Assembly: GCF_031082405.1 (NCBI RefSeq)
Contig: NZ_JAVHJU010000024.1
Span: forward strand, 1 to 64,000
Direction of reading: 5' to 3'
DNA from: Amycolatopsis sp. A133
GTDB taxonomy: Bacteria; Actinomycetota; Actinomycetes; Mycobacteriales; Pseudonocardiaceae
DNA length: 64,000 nt
Below are positions 42,981-51,700 of the stretch, piece after piece; the first letter of the stretch is position 1; each line of letters starts with the position of its first letter. Below the pieces are notes generated by a model. It did no database searches. It was given only the letters and a program-made list of their open reading frames with translations, and was not told the DNA's origin. The translations under genes and the position numbers were made by a program.

Positions 42981-43064
42981 GTGAGCGGTGCTCTCGAAGC
43001 TGAGCGCCGCTCGCAATGGCGAGTGAGCAGTGCTCTTGCTCGGAAGCGCCGCTCCAGCCTGCGC
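42981..43064. repeat. Tandem 42-bp element carrying GAGC-N3-GCTC palindromes
   Basis: Two 42-bp units (42981-43022 and 43023-43064) both begin GTGAGC(G/A)GTGCTCT and both contain AGCGCCGCTC 20 bases on. Each unit thus has two short palindromes, at 42983, 43002, 43025 and 43044, spaced 19, 23 and 19 bp, the last slightly degenerate. It lies in the 217-bp gap between the divergent kinase and 43139 genes. It could be a multi-site operator or a dispersed repeat. Confidence 0.6.
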
Positions 43065-43138
43065 GCCGACACGGACCGTGGACGTCTTGGTGCGCATATC
43101 CGCGCGGTAGCGCCCGCGGTGTTGCATGATGATCCACC

Positions 43139-43348
43139 ATGGCCGAGCGCACACTCTCCGACCAGCTGGGCGGCTACCTTCCCGTAGGCATCGAAGCCCT
43201 CGAGGAGCACGAGCGGCAGGACCTCGCCGACGCCCTGCGCGACGCGCGCCGTCGGCAGGCCAAAGCGCTCGCCGAAGCGGGCGAAGAAGGCCTTCGGTAC
43301 GTCCCCGCGCTGCTGCGCGGAGCGGTCCGGAAGGCGGTCGGCCTGTGA
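43139..43348 (+). CDS. Small hypothetical helical protein
   Basis: 69 residues, mostly charged helix (GIEALEEHERQDLADALRDARRRQAKALAEAGEEGL) with a short basic C-terminus. No family recognised. Its stop overlaps the GTG of the next gene by four bases, so the pair is co-translated. High third-position GC supports coding. Confidence 0.65.
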   Translation: MAERTLSDQLGGYLPVGIEALEEHERQDLADALRDARRRQAKALAEAGEEGLRYVPALLRGAVRKAVGL

Positions 43349-44094
43349 CCCAGGAGAACTACGGGGCCGAGGCGGAGATCCTCAAGCTGGCCCGCGTCCT
43401 CGGCGTCGAGCCCGCGCGCCTGGAGTACCTCGCCCGCGTCGACGCCGACGACCTGCAAGCGTTCCGGGAGCAGGTCACCGACACGCTGTTCGACGCCAAC
43501 GCCGCCGCGCTGCAGCGGATGGCGCTGGCCGCGCGGGTCGTGCCCGTCGGTGTGCTCGCCAAGATCGCCGAGAAGGTGTTCGGCCCGTTGCTCTGCGCCC
43601 GGATCGCCGGGCTGGTCGACGTCTCGCGCGGAGTCGACGTCGCCAAGCGGCTCAGCCCCCGGTTCCTCGCCGACGTGGCCGCGGAGCTCGACCCGCGGCG
43701 GGCGAGCGCGATCATCAGCCGCATCCCCCTGGACACCGTCCTCGCCGTCGCCACCGAGCTGGCGCGCAAGGAGGACTGGATCACCCTCGGCCGGTTCGTC
43801 GGGCACCTGCCCGACCTCACCGTGCGGCGGGCGTTGGAGCAGATCGACGACCCGTCGCTGCTGCGGATCGCGTTCGTGCTCGACGACAAACGCCGCATCG
43901 ACCACGTCGTCGGCCTGCTCCCGGCCCACCGGCTCGGCCGGCTGGTCACCGCGGCGAGCGCCGACGAAGACCTCTGGCCGCCGGCCCTCGACCTGCTGAA
44001 CCACCTGGGCGAAGCGCGACGCGCCACACTGAAACCGATGGTCGGCGGGCTGCCCGAGGGGTTCCGCGACCGCGTTCAGGCGACGATCAAGTAG
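43345..44094 (+). CDS. Hypothetical protein with MgtE_N/FliG-like helical repeats
   Basis: 249 residues, soluble and all-helical. Residues 95-200 contain repeats of the type LSPRFLADVAAELDPRRASAIISRIPLDTVLAVATELARKEDWITLGRFVGHLPD, reminiscent of the N-terminal domain of MgtE magnesium channels, but the CBS and membrane parts are absent. Coupled to the 69-residue gene by a GTGA overlap. Its last 19 bases overlap the convergent small membrane protein gene. Role unknown. Confidence 0.62.
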   Translation: MTQENYGAEAEILKLARVLGVEPARLEYLARVDADDLQAFREQVTDTLFDANAAALQRMALAARVVPVGVLAKIAEKVFGPLLCARIAGLVDVSRGVDVAKRLSPRFLADVAAELDPRRASAIISRIPLDTVLAVATELARKEDWITLGRFVGHLPDLTVRRALEQIDDPSLLRIAFVLDDKRRIDHVVGLLPAHRLGRLVTAASADEDLWPPALDLLNHLGEARRATLKPMVGGLPEGFRDRVQATIK

Positions 44095-44297
44095 ATCCCG
44101 TAGCCGATGATCGCCGCGCAGGCGGCGAAGCAGACGACCGCGCCGGCCAGCGGCCCGGTGCCCGAGGCCCCCGACTCGCGGGCCGCGTCGCGGTGGGAGA
44201 GCCCCACCACGCCGAAGGAGAAGAGGCTCGTCAGTACCACGACCGACGCCAGCGCGACGGCGAAGACGAGACCGAGGGAACCCCAATCGATGTGCAC
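44076..44297 (-). CDS. Small two-helix membrane protein downstream of the Pit transporter
   Basis: 73 residues with two hydrophobic helices (LGLVFAVALASVVVLTSLFSFGVVGL and GAVVCFAACAAIIGYGIYLIVA) around a polar loop. GAGGAG precedes the GTG. It starts eight bases after the phosphate transporter stop, so it belongs to the same message; small proteins of this kind often sit next to actinobacterial pit genes. It may be an accessory subunit. Confidence 0.75.
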   Translation of the reverse strand: MHIDWGSLGLVFAVALASVVVLTSLFSFGVVGLSHRDAARESGASGTGPLAGAVVCFAACAAIIGYGIYLIVA

Positions 44298-44305
44298 GGC
44301 GCTCC

Positions 44306-45433
44306 TCAGGCGTTGGCCGGCTGCGGAACGCCGGGTTCGGGCTGGGTGACGGAGTGGGCACTGACCGGGTTCCGCTTCGACGCGAGGTAGATGCCCAGCG
44401 CGACGACGACCCCGGCCAGGCCCACCAGCACGGTGCCCCAGGTCCCGAGGGTCGAGACCTCGGCGGCGAGCGCGCCGACGATGGCGGCGGCGGGCAGCGT
44501 CAGCGCCCAGGCGAGCACCATCTTGCCCGCGACGCCCCAGCGGACTTCGGCGAGCTTGCGGCCCAGCCCGGAGCCGATGATGCCGCCCGAGCAGACGTGC
44601 GTGGTCGACAGCGCGAACCCGAGGTGCGCCGAGGTGAGGATGACCGCCGCGGCACTCGTTTCGGCCGCGAAGCCCTGCGGCGTCTGGATTTCCGTGAGCT
44701 TCTTGCCCATCGTCTGGATGATCCGCCAGCCGCCGAGGTAGGTGCCGAGCGCGATCGCGGTGCCGGCGGTCAGGACCACCCACAGCGGCGGGCCCGAGTT
44801 CGGCGCGAGCGAGCCGGAGGCGATCAGCGTCAGCGTGATGACGCCCATGGTCTTCTGCGCGTCGTTCGTGCCGTGCGCGAGCGACACCAGTGAGGCGGAG
44901 GCGATCTGGCCGGCCTTGAAGGTCCGGCCCACCGTGTCCTGCTTCGCGCGGGCGGTGATCCGGTAGACGAGGAAGGTGCCCAGCGTCGCGACGATCCCGG
45001 CTACGACCGGCGAGGCGAGCGCCGGGATCAGGACCTTTTCGACGACCTTCCCGAAGTGGACGGCGTCCGAGCCCGAGGCGATCCAGGTGGCGCCGATCAG
45101 CCCGCCGAACAGGGCGTGCGAGGAGCTCGACGGCAGCCCGATCAGCCAGGTCAGCAGGTTCCACACGATGGCGCCGACCAGGCCGGCGAAGATGATCACC
45201 GGCGTCACCTTCGTGTCGTCGACGATCCCGCCGGAGATCGTCTTCGCGACCTCGACCGAGAGGAACGCGCCGACGAGGTTCAGCACGGCCGAGACGCCGA
45301 CCGCGACCTTCGGCTTGAGCGCCCCGGTGGCGATGGAAGTGGCCATCGCGTTGGCGGTGTCGTGGAAGCCGTTGGTGAAGTCGAAGGCCAGCGCGGCGAC
45401 GATCACCACCAGCACGATCAGCGAGAAGTCCAT
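44306..45433 (-). CDS. pit: Inorganic phosphate transporter, Pit family
   Basis: 375 residues, about ten membrane helices. The two inverted PiT signatures are DFTNGFHDTANAMATSIATG near the start and SLAHGTNDAQKTMGVITLTL in the second half. LIGLPSSSSHALFGGLIG and STTHVCSGGIIGSGL complete the family pattern. It imports phosphate, usually as a metal-phosphate complex driven by proton symport. A PHO-box-like repeat stands 76-97 bp upstream, so it is probably of the phosphate-regulated (PitH2-like) kind. Confidence 0.93.
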   Translation of the reverse strand: MDFSLIVLVVIVAALAFDFTNGFHDTANAMATSIATGALKPKVAVGVSAVLNLVGAFLSVEVAKTISGGIVDDTKVTPVIIFAGLVGAIVWNLLTWLIGLPSSSSHALFGGLIGATWIASGSDAVHFGKVVEKVLIPALASPVVAGIVATLGTFLVYRITARAKQDTVGRTFKAGQIASASLVSLAHGTNDAQKTMGVITLTLIASGSLAPNSGPPLWVVLTAGTAIALGTYLGGWRIIQTMGKKLTEIQTPQGFAAETSAAAVILTSAHLGFALSTTHVCSGGIIGSGLGRKLAEVRWGVAGKMVLAWALTLPAAAIVGALAAEVSTLGTWGTVLVGLAGVVVALGIYLASKRNPVSAHSVTQPEPGVPQPANA

Positions 45434-45508
45434 GGTGGCCCACTTTCGTTGCCGTCGCCCGCAACGCTACTGATCGGCAAGAGCCGCTCCGATCCCTGTC
45501 GCGTGACG

Positions 45509-45530
45509 GATTACTGAACTCTGCGTGAAC
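45509..45530 (-). promoter_or_regulatory. PHO-box-like direct repeat upstream of pit
   Basis: On the minus strand GTTCACGCAGA is followed directly by GTTCAGTAATC: two 11-base units sharing GTTCA, the spacing and core of actinobacterial PhoP boxes (GTTCACC-type repeats every 11 bp). Confidence 0.55.
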
Positions 45531-45626
45531 CGGGGTGAGGAAAACCCCACCAAGACCGGGGTGGTTCAGCCCAGTGTGCGGACGCCCATCGCCTGGAACC
45601 CTCGGATCCGGGCGAAAGGGGCACCG

Positions 45627-47033
45627 ATGAAAGCGATCCTGGCGACAGTGGCGTCGGCTCTGTTGTTCTTCTTCGGCACGGGGCTGGACCCGCTGCCGGA
45701 GCTCGCGTGGCTGGCACCGCTACCGGTTCTCCTCCTCGCGCCGCGCGTTTCCGGCGTGGCCGCGTTCGCCTGCGCGTTCGCCGCCTACCTGGCAGGCAGT
45801 GCCGGCAGCTGGAGCTACTTCTGGCATTCCCTGTCGATCCCGCGGCCCGCCGCGCTCGGGATCCTCGGTGGGAGCGCGGTGCTGTTCGCGGCATCGACCC
45901 TGCTTTTCCGGCTGCTGGTCCGCCGCGGCCACGGCTTCCTGGCCGCGCTCGCCGCACCGGCGTTGTGGACCGTCGCGCTCTACGTCGTCTCGCTGGTCAA
46001 CCCGACCGGCCTCGTGGGCACCTTGATGACGACCCAGGCCGACCGGCCGTCGATCGTGCGGATCGCCGCCGTCACCGGGGGCTGGGGCGTGGAGTTCCTC
46101 GTGCTGTTCGTCCCGGCCGCCGTCGCCGCCGCGCTCGCCCCGGGTGTCCGCGCCCGGTCACGAACGATCGGGCTGGTCGCCGTCGCCGCCGTCCTGGGTG
46201 CGGTCGCGTTCGCGAGCGTCCCGTCACTGACCGGGCCGTCGACGCGCATAGCGCTGATCGCCCCCGCGCAGAGCCGCTGGGCCGTCGACGTCGCCACCCC
46301 GGACGGCCAGGCGCTCGTTCGGTCCTATGTGGACCAGATCGGCCGCCTGCCGGACGGCGTGAAAGCCGTCGTGCTCCCCGAAGCGGCCTTCGCCGTGGAC
46401 CAGGTCAGCCGTCCCCGGCTCATCGAGGCCTTCACCGAAGTCGCTCGCACGCGGAACCTCGACGTCGTCACCGGCGTCCTGGACACGACCCCGGACGGCC
46501 GGTTCAACGCCGCGCTCGCCGTCCCACCGTCCGGCACGCCGGTGGAATACCGCAAGTGGCACAACGGGGACTCGCCGAACATCACCTCCGGCACCGAACT
46601 CGCCCGCTTCGCCGGGATCGGGCTCATGGTGTGCATGGACGTCAACTTCGCCGACCCCGGCCGCGAATACGGCGAAGCCGGCACGGGCCTGGTCCTGATC
46701 CCGGCGTCCGACGAAGACGTCGACGGCTGGGCCCACAGCCGCACGGCACTGATCCGCGGCGTCGAGAACGGCTTCTCGGTGGCGTGGAGCGCCGCCCGCG
46801 GCACGCCGATGCTGGCCGACGCCCAGGGACACGTGCTGGCCGACACCCGCACCGGCGACCGCCCGGTCTCCGTGGTGGTCGCCGACGTCCCGCTCGGACC
46901 CGGAAAGACCCCGTACGCCCGCTTCGGCGACTGGTTCGCCTGGCTCTGCGGCCTGGTCGCCCTGGCCGGGATCGCCACGGCCGTCCGCAAGCCGTCGTTG
47001 TCACCCATCACAACGAACACCAGCCAACTCTGA
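45627..47033 (+). CDS. Apolipoprotein N-acyltransferase-like nitrilase-fold membrane enzyme
   Basis: 468 residues. Six or so N-terminal membrane helices precede a carbon-nitrogen hydrolase domain with the triad Glu (VVLPEAAFAV), Lys (VEYRKWHNGD) and Cys (GLMVCMDVNF). This is the Lnt architecture, but the sequence is diverged and the nitrilase domain is short, so it may be one of the actinobacterial Lnt paralogues. It would N-acylate lipoproteins or a similar amine on the outer membrane face. GAAAGGGG precedes the ATG at 45627; a longer upstream frame has no ribosome site. Confidence 0.82.
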   Translation: MKAILATVASALLFFFGTGLDPLPELAWLAPLPVLLLAPRVSGVAAFACAFAAYLAGSAGSWSYFWHSLSIPRPAALGILGGSAVLFAASTLLFRLLVRRGHGFLAALAAPALWTVALYVVSLVNPTGLVGTLMTTQADRPSIVRIAAVTGGWGVEFLVLFVPAAVAAALAPGVRARSRTIGLVAVAAVLGAVAFASVPSLTGPSTRIALIAPAQSRWAVDVATPDGQALVRSYVDQIGRLPDGVKAVVLPEAAFAVDQVSRPRLIEAFTEVARTRNLDVVTGVLDTTPDGRFNAALAVPPSGTPVEYRKWHNGDSPNITSGTELARFAGIGLMVCMDVNFADPGREYGEAGTGLVLIPASDEDVDGWAHSRTALIRGVENGFSVAWSAARGTPMLADAQGHVLADTRTGDRPVSVVVADVPLGPGKTPYARFGDWFAWLCGLVALAGIATAVRKPSLSPITTNTSQL

Positions 47034-47114
47034 GCGTTTTCCCAGGTCGTCTCCAGCCATATGTGACCGAGCATGATCTGCGTAACGTACTGACGAGTAA
47101 CTGGAGGCAAGGGG

Positions 47115-47981
47115 ATGCGGGTCACCAACGGCGGTGCCAAGCGGGTCCTGACCACGCTGGTCGCGGCGCTCACCCTCGGCGTCGCGGCTCCGGCCGTGGC
47201 CGAAGCCGCCCCGAGCGGCGGCTGGAACGACTGGGGCTGCCGTCCTTCGGCCGCGCACCCGCAGCCCGTCGTGCTCGTCCACGGCCTGGGCGCGAACGAC
47301 ACCGTCAACTGGTTCTTCCACGCGCCGAAGATCGCCGCCCAGGGCTACTGCGTCTTCTCGCTGACCTACGGCACGGGACTCCTGGGCCCCGGCGTCGGCG
47401 GGCTCGCGTCGATGCGCGACAGCGCCGCGCAGCTGGGCCGGTTCGTCGACCGCGTCCGGTCCACCACCGGAGCGGCGAAGGTCGACATCGTCGGGCACTC
47501 CGAGGGCAGCACGATGCCCGCGTACTACCTGAAGTACGGCGGCGGCGCGGCCAAGGTCGCCCACTTCGCCGGCTTCGGCGCGAACTACCGCGGCACCACG
47601 CTGGGCGGCCTCGACGCGCTCGCCAAGGCCCTGCTCACGTCCGTGCCCGGGCTGGGCGCGATCCTGCGCACAGCGTGCGGCGCGTGCACCGAGTACCTGG
47701 CCCCGTCGGCCTTCCTCGACGACCTCGCCCGCGGCGGTGTGCACGTGGCCGGCCCGTCGTACACGAGCATCGTGAGCAGGTACGACGAGGTGGTGACGCC
47801 GTACACCAGCGGAATCCTCGGCGAGCCGGGCACGACGGACATCGTGCTGCAGGACTTCTGCCCGTCCGACGCGTCCGGCCACCTGAGCCAGGCGATCGAC
47901 CCGAACGTCACCGGATTGATCTTGCACGCCCTGGACTCCTCCTACGCGCCGACGTGCACGCCGTTCACCCTGCCGCTGTGA
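47115..47981 (+). CDS. Secreted lipase/esterase (alpha/beta hydrolase)
   Basis: 288 residues. Signal peptide VLTTLVAALTLGVAAPAVAEA. The oxyanion segment VVLVHGLGANDTVNWFF and the nucleophile elbow IVGHSEGSTMP match the actinobacterial lipase family of extracellular triacylglycerol lipases. The acid is probably Asp in SRYDEVVTP and the base His in DASGHLSQA. Cys pairs (TACGACTEY, DFCPSD) suggest disulfides. GGAGG sits twelve bases before the ATG with an A/G-rich run between. Convergent overlap of 17 bp with the next gene. Confidence 0.9.
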   Translation: MRVTNGGAKRVLTTLVAALTLGVAAPAVAEAAPSGGWNDWGCRPSAAHPQPVVLVHGLGANDTVNWFFHAPKIAAQGYCVFSLTYGTGLLGPGVGGLASMRDSAAQLGRFVDRVRSTTGAAKVDIVGHSEGSTMPAYYLKYGGGAAKVAHFAGFGANYRGTTLGGLDALAKALLTSVPGLGAILRTACGACTEYLAPSAFLDDLARGGVHVAGPSYTSIVSRYDEVVTPYTSGILGEPGTTDIVLQDFCPSDASGHLSQAIDPNVTGLILHALDSSYAPTCTPFTLPL

Positions 47982-49122
47982 GCGGGTTCTGCCCGAGGTA
48001 CCGGCGACCGTTCTCAGCGGATTCCCGCACGGCCGCGAAGCCGTAGCCCACCATCGCGGCCTCGTAGGTACCCACGGCTTCGAGAAGCGGAGCTCCGGCC
48101 AGCGCGGACGCCAGCGCCGCACCATCGCGCAACGCGGTGTTGGCGCCCGCGCCGCCGGCCGGGCTCATCGCGTGGATCGCGTCGCCGGCGAGCGTCACCC
48201 GGGACGCCTCCCACGGCCCGATCGGGATGCTCGTGCGGATCGGCTGCGGGAACGTCGACGGCACGTCCCAGCCCTCGACCATCGCGGGGGCCAGCGGATG
48301 CCAGCCGTCGACCAGGCGGAGCGCAACCTTCTGCAGGTCGTCCGGGGCCATCGCGGCGAGCTCGGCCTCGGGGTGGCCGACGACCTCCCAGCGCGCACCG
48401 ACCGAGCAGGTCATGTACGGCCGGTCGTCGCGCAACCGCAGGTCCGGCACCAGCCGTGCGCACGCGTCGGCGACCGGTTCGGGGTAGTCGACGGGCGCGA
48501 AGCCGGCCATCGTCCGGTCCGGCCCGAGCATCATGGAGAACACCGCGAACATCTCCGGCTCGAACAGCGCGCGCGTTTCCGGCGTCAGCGGGATCCGGCC
48601 GTAGAGGTGCACCAGCCCGGCGTCGACGACCTGAGCGTGCGGGAGGTACTGCTGCCGCACGGCGGAGTTGATGCCGTCGGCCCCGACGAGCAGATCGCCC
48701 CTCGCCGACGTCCCGTCGGCGAAGTGCGCGGTCACGCCACCGGTGTCGGTCTCGTAGTGCGTGAACTGCTTGCCGTACGCCACTTCCTGGCCGTACAGCA
48801 GGATTTGCCGCAGGGTGAAGCGGTTGATGTTCAGGTGGGTTCCCTCGTCCGCCAATCGCGTGCGCAACCGCAACTGGTGGTCATAGACGTTCGTGTGCGG
48901 CAACGCGCGGCCGGCGGTGGCGCGGAAGAGTGCGTGCAGCTCCGGCCGCAGCACTTCGCGCAACGCCGCGTCGCCGACGCCGCTGATGTGCAGCCGGTAC
49001 CCCTGCTTGCGCGCGCCCGCCGACTCGTCGCGTTCGTAGACGCGGCACGGGATTCCGGCACGGCGCAGGCCGTGCGCGAGGCTCAAGCCACCCAGGCCGG
49101 CACCGATGATGATCACAGACAC
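47965..49122 (-). CDS. FAD-dependent monooxygenase
   Basis: 385 residues, class A flavoprotein hydroxylase. FAD motif VIIIGAGLGGLSLAHGLRRAG, DG motif LVGADGINSAVRQQYLP, and GD motif VTLAGDAIHAMSPAGGAGANTALRDGAAL. The GTG at 49122 has GAAGGGA at six bases. It resembles tetracycline- or aromatic-polyketide-type hydroxylases, but the substrate cannot be told. Single gene; no regulator beside it. Confidence 0.9.
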   Translation of the reverse strand: MSVIIIGAGLGGLSLAHGLRRAGIPCRVYERDESAGARKQGYRLHISGVGDAALREVLRPELHALFRATAGRALPHTNVYDHQLRLRTRLADEGTHLNINRFTLRQILLYGQEVAYGKQFTHYETDTGGVTAHFADGTSARGDLLVGADGINSAVRQQYLPHAQVVDAGLVHLYGRIPLTPETRALFEPEMFAVFSMMLGPDRTMAGFAPVDYPEPVADACARLVPDLRLRDDRPYMTCSVGARWEVVGHPEAELAAMAPDDLQKVALRLVDGWHPLAPAMVEGWDVPSTFPQPIRTSIPIGPWEASRVTLAGDAIHAMSPAGGAGANTALRDGAALASALAGAPLLEAVGTYEAAMVGYGFAAVRESAENGRRYLGQNPLTAAG

Positions 49123-49229
49123 AGCTGTCCCTTCGTCACGGATGAGGAAGGGACGCACAGGTAAGCCTGCGTGAGCGGCCCGGACTAACCCATACCGGAC
49201 TGTGTCTTCGCGCGTCCTCGCGTCCGACG

Positions 49230-50375
49230 TTAGCGCACGCGCTCCCCGGCGCGCCACACCATGTTCGTCAGCGGCACGCCCGGCCGGTAAGCCAGGTGCG
49301 TCACCGAAGGCGCGTCGAGCACGTGGACGTCCGCCCGCGCGCCGGGCCGCAGCACGCCGACATCGGCACGCCGCAGCGCCTTCGCCCCACCGGCCGTCGC
49401 GGCCCAGACCGCCTCCTCGACGGTCATGCGCATCTGCAGCACCGCCGTCGCGACGCAGAACGCCATCGACGTCGTGTACGAGCTGCCCGGGTTGGCGTTG
49501 CTGGCCAGCGCCACGGTCGCGCCCGCGTCGAGCAGCCGGCGCGCCGGGGCCAGGGGCTGGCGGGTCGACAAGTCGCACGCGGGCAGCAAAGTCGCGACCG
49601 TCTCGGAGGCGGCCAGCGCTTCGACGTCGGCGTCCGCAAGGTAGGTGCAATGGTCGACGCTCGCCGCGCCGAGCTCGACGGCCAGCCGCACGCCGGGGCC
49701 TTCGCCGAGCTGGTTGCCGTGCACGCGCAGGCCGAGACCACGCCCGGCGGCGGCCTTCAGCACCCGCGCCGACTGGGCCTCGTCGAAGGCGCCGGTCTCG
49801 CAGAAGACGTCGGCCCAGCGCACGCTGCCCGCGACGGCGTCGAGCATTTCGCCGCACACAAGGTCCACATAGGACTCGGCGTCGGCGCCGGGCGGCACGA
49901 GGTGCGCGCCGAGGAACGTGACCTCGTCGGCCACCTCCCCGGCGATCCGGGCGCTCCGGGCTTCGTCGGCCACCGTGAGCCCGTAGCCGGTTTTGGTCTC
50001 CAGGCAGGTCGTCCCCTGCCGGGCCGCCTCGTCGACGTGCCGGCGCAGGTTCGCCGCCAGCTGCTCGTCGGACGCCTCCCGCGTCGCCCCGACAGTGATC
50101 GCGATACCGCCTGCCGTGTACGGCTTTCCGGCCATCCGCGCCTCGAACTCGGCGGTGCGATCGCCGGCGAAGACGAGGTGCGTGTGGCTGTCGACCCAGC
50201 CCGGCAGCACCGCGCGGCCCTCGACGTCGACGCGCTCGTCGGCGTCCGGCGCTTGGGCCGCGGCGCCCACCCAGGCGACGCGCGAGCCGTCCAGCACCAA
50301 AGCCGCGTCGGTCAGCCGGCCCAGCCCGGGGTCGTTGGTGGTGAGTTCGCCGATACCCGTGATCAGGACCGCCAC
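49230..50375 (-). CDS. hutI: Imidazolonepropionase
   Basis: 381 residues, amidohydrolase superfamily; opens the imidazolone ring to N-formimidoyl-L-glutamate, the third step of histidine breakdown. Metal ligands are in LPGWVDSHTHLVFAGDR; KTGYGLT and HGNQLGEG are hallmark segments, and the conserved Asn-Pro stretch ASNANPGSSYTTSMAF is present. The GTG at 50375 follows GAGG and lies 13 bases inside the hutF 3' end. Last gene of the operon. Confidence 0.94.
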   Translation of the reverse strand: MAVLITGIGELTTNDPGLGRLTDAALVLDGSRVAWVGAAAQAPDADERVDVEGRAVLPGWVDSHTHLVFAGDRTAEFEARMAGKPYTAGGIAITVGATREASDEQLAANLRRHVDEAARQGTTCLETKTGYGLTVADEARSARIAGEVADEVTFLGAHLVPPGADAESYVDLVCGEMLDAVAGSVRWADVFCETGAFDEAQSARVLKAAAGRGLGLRVHGNQLGEGPGVRLAVELGAASVDHCTYLADADVEALAASETVATLLPACDLSTRQPLAPARRLLDAGATVALASNANPGSSYTTSMAFCVATAVLQMRMTVEEAVWAATAGGAKALRRADVGVLRPGARADVHVLDAPSVTHLAYRPGVPLTNMVWRAGERVR

Positions 50376-51700
50376 AGTGCCTCGATCTCCTTTGCCAGCA
50401 GGGTTTCCGGTCGGTCGATGAGCAGGTGCACGCCGTCCCGCACGACCTCGCGGCCGGCGACGACAACGTGCCGGACGTCCGCGCCGGACGCCGCGAACAG
50501 GACCCCCGAGGGCTCGATCCCGGCCGTCCGCACCGAATCCAGGGTCACGGTGACGAGGTCCGCGCCCGCCCCCACGGCGAGCGCGCCGACCTCGTCCCAC
50601 CCGATCGCCGCGTGATCGGTGCCCGCTTCGAGGAGCTCCTCGGCGCTGAACCGGCCCCGTTCCTCGCTGGCCAGCCGGTCGTCCAGCTCCAGCGCGCGGG
50701 TCTCTTCGAACGCGTCGACGACGGCGTTGCTGTCACTGCCGATGCTCAGCCGCACCCCGGCGTCACGCAGCGCACGAGCCGGGCCGATGCCGTCGCCGAG
50801 GTCGCGTTCGGTCGTCGGGCAGAAGCACGCCCGCGCTCCGCTCAGCCGGTCGATGTCCGACGCCGTCAAGTGCGTGGCGTGCACGGCGACCAGGCGCTCG
50901 GTCAGCACCCCGCGGTCGGCCAGCAGCTCGGTGGGGGTACGGCCGTAGGCGGCCAGGCACTGCTCGTTCTCCGCGCGCTGCTCGGAAAGGTGGACGTGCA
51001 CGACCCGCTTGCTGTCCACAAGGGACAACTCGGCCGCCGGGACCGCCCGCACCGAATGGATCGCGGCGCCGACCCGGAACAGCTCGCCTTCCGCCAGCCC
51101 GGCCACCCGCGTCGCCCACGCCGACGCCGAGCCGTCGGAGAACCGCCGCTGGACCTCGTCGGGCTCGACGCCGATCCCGCCCGCCAGGTAGCACGTGTCG
51201 AGCAGCGTCAGCCGGATCCCGGCGTCGGCCGCGGCCTGCCGCAGTGCCGCGCCCATCGCGTTCGGGTCGGCGTAGGCCTTCCCGCCGGACGCGTGGTGCA
51301 GGTAGTGGAACTCCCCGACGCTGGTGTAGCCGCCCAGGACCATCTCGGCGTACACGCCGCGGGCCAGCCGGTAGTACGAATCGGGATCGAGCCGGGACGC
51401 CAGCGCGTACATCCGCTCGCGCCACGTCCAGAACGTGCCGCGTTCGTGGTGCGTCCGTCCCCGCAGCGCCCGGTGGAAGGCGTGCGAATGCCCGTTCGCG
51501 AAGCCCGGCAGAGTCAGGCCGCCGAGCACGACGCCGGTTCGCGGCGAGCCAGGTGTCACGGCGGTGATCCGCCCGTCCGCGACATCGATGCGCACCGAAG
51601 ACGCGATCCCATCGGGCAGCCAGGCCTGTTGGCACCAGAAAACTGTCGGTGCCGAGCGATAGGCTGGAAACGGGGGGCGCCCCCGCGGGCCGAAAGTCAT
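50363..51700 (-). CDS. hutF: Formimidoylglutamate deiminase
   Basis: 445 residues, amidohydrolase; converts formimidoylglutamate to N-formylglutamate and ammonia. Metal motif GFANGHSHAFHRALRGRTH, VHVHLSEQRAENEQC, HATHLTASDID and IGSDSNAV match HutF. The start follows the ATGA overlap with the M20 gene. The extra 20 residues before the usual FWCQQAWLPDG beginning are rich in Pro and Arg, and their DNA contains a PafBC-like motif on the opposite strand. The deiminase route, rather than HutG-direct hydrolysis, is therefore used. Confidence 0.93.
   Translation of the reverse strand: MTFGPRGRPPFPAYRSAPTVFWCQQAWLPDGIASSVRIDVADGRITAVTPGSPRTGVVLGGLTLPGFANGHSHAFHRALRGRTHHERGTFWTWRERMYALASRLDPDSYYRLARGVYAEMVLGGYTSVGEFHYLHHASGGKAYADPNAMGAALRQAAADAGIRLTLLDTCYLAGGIGVEPDEVQRRFSDGSASAWATRVAGLAEGELFRVGAAIHSVRAVPAAELSLVDSKRVVHVHLSEQRAENEQCLAAYGRTPTELLADRGVLTERLVAVHATHLTASDIDRLSGARACFCPTTERDLGDGIGPARALRDAGVRLSIGSDSNAVVDAFEETRALELDDRLASEERGRFSAEELLEAGTDHAAIGWDEVGALAVGAGADLVTVTLDSVRTAGIEPSGVLFAASGADVRHVVVAGREVVRDGVHLLIDRPETLLAKEIEALWRS
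51644..51665 (+). promoter_or_regulatory. PafBC-type promoter motif inside the 5' end of hutF, antisense
   Basis: TGTCGGTG, eight bases, TAGGCT, then GGAAACGGGG as also found after the motif at 29805. It points rightwards, against the hut operon. Confidence 0.42.
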
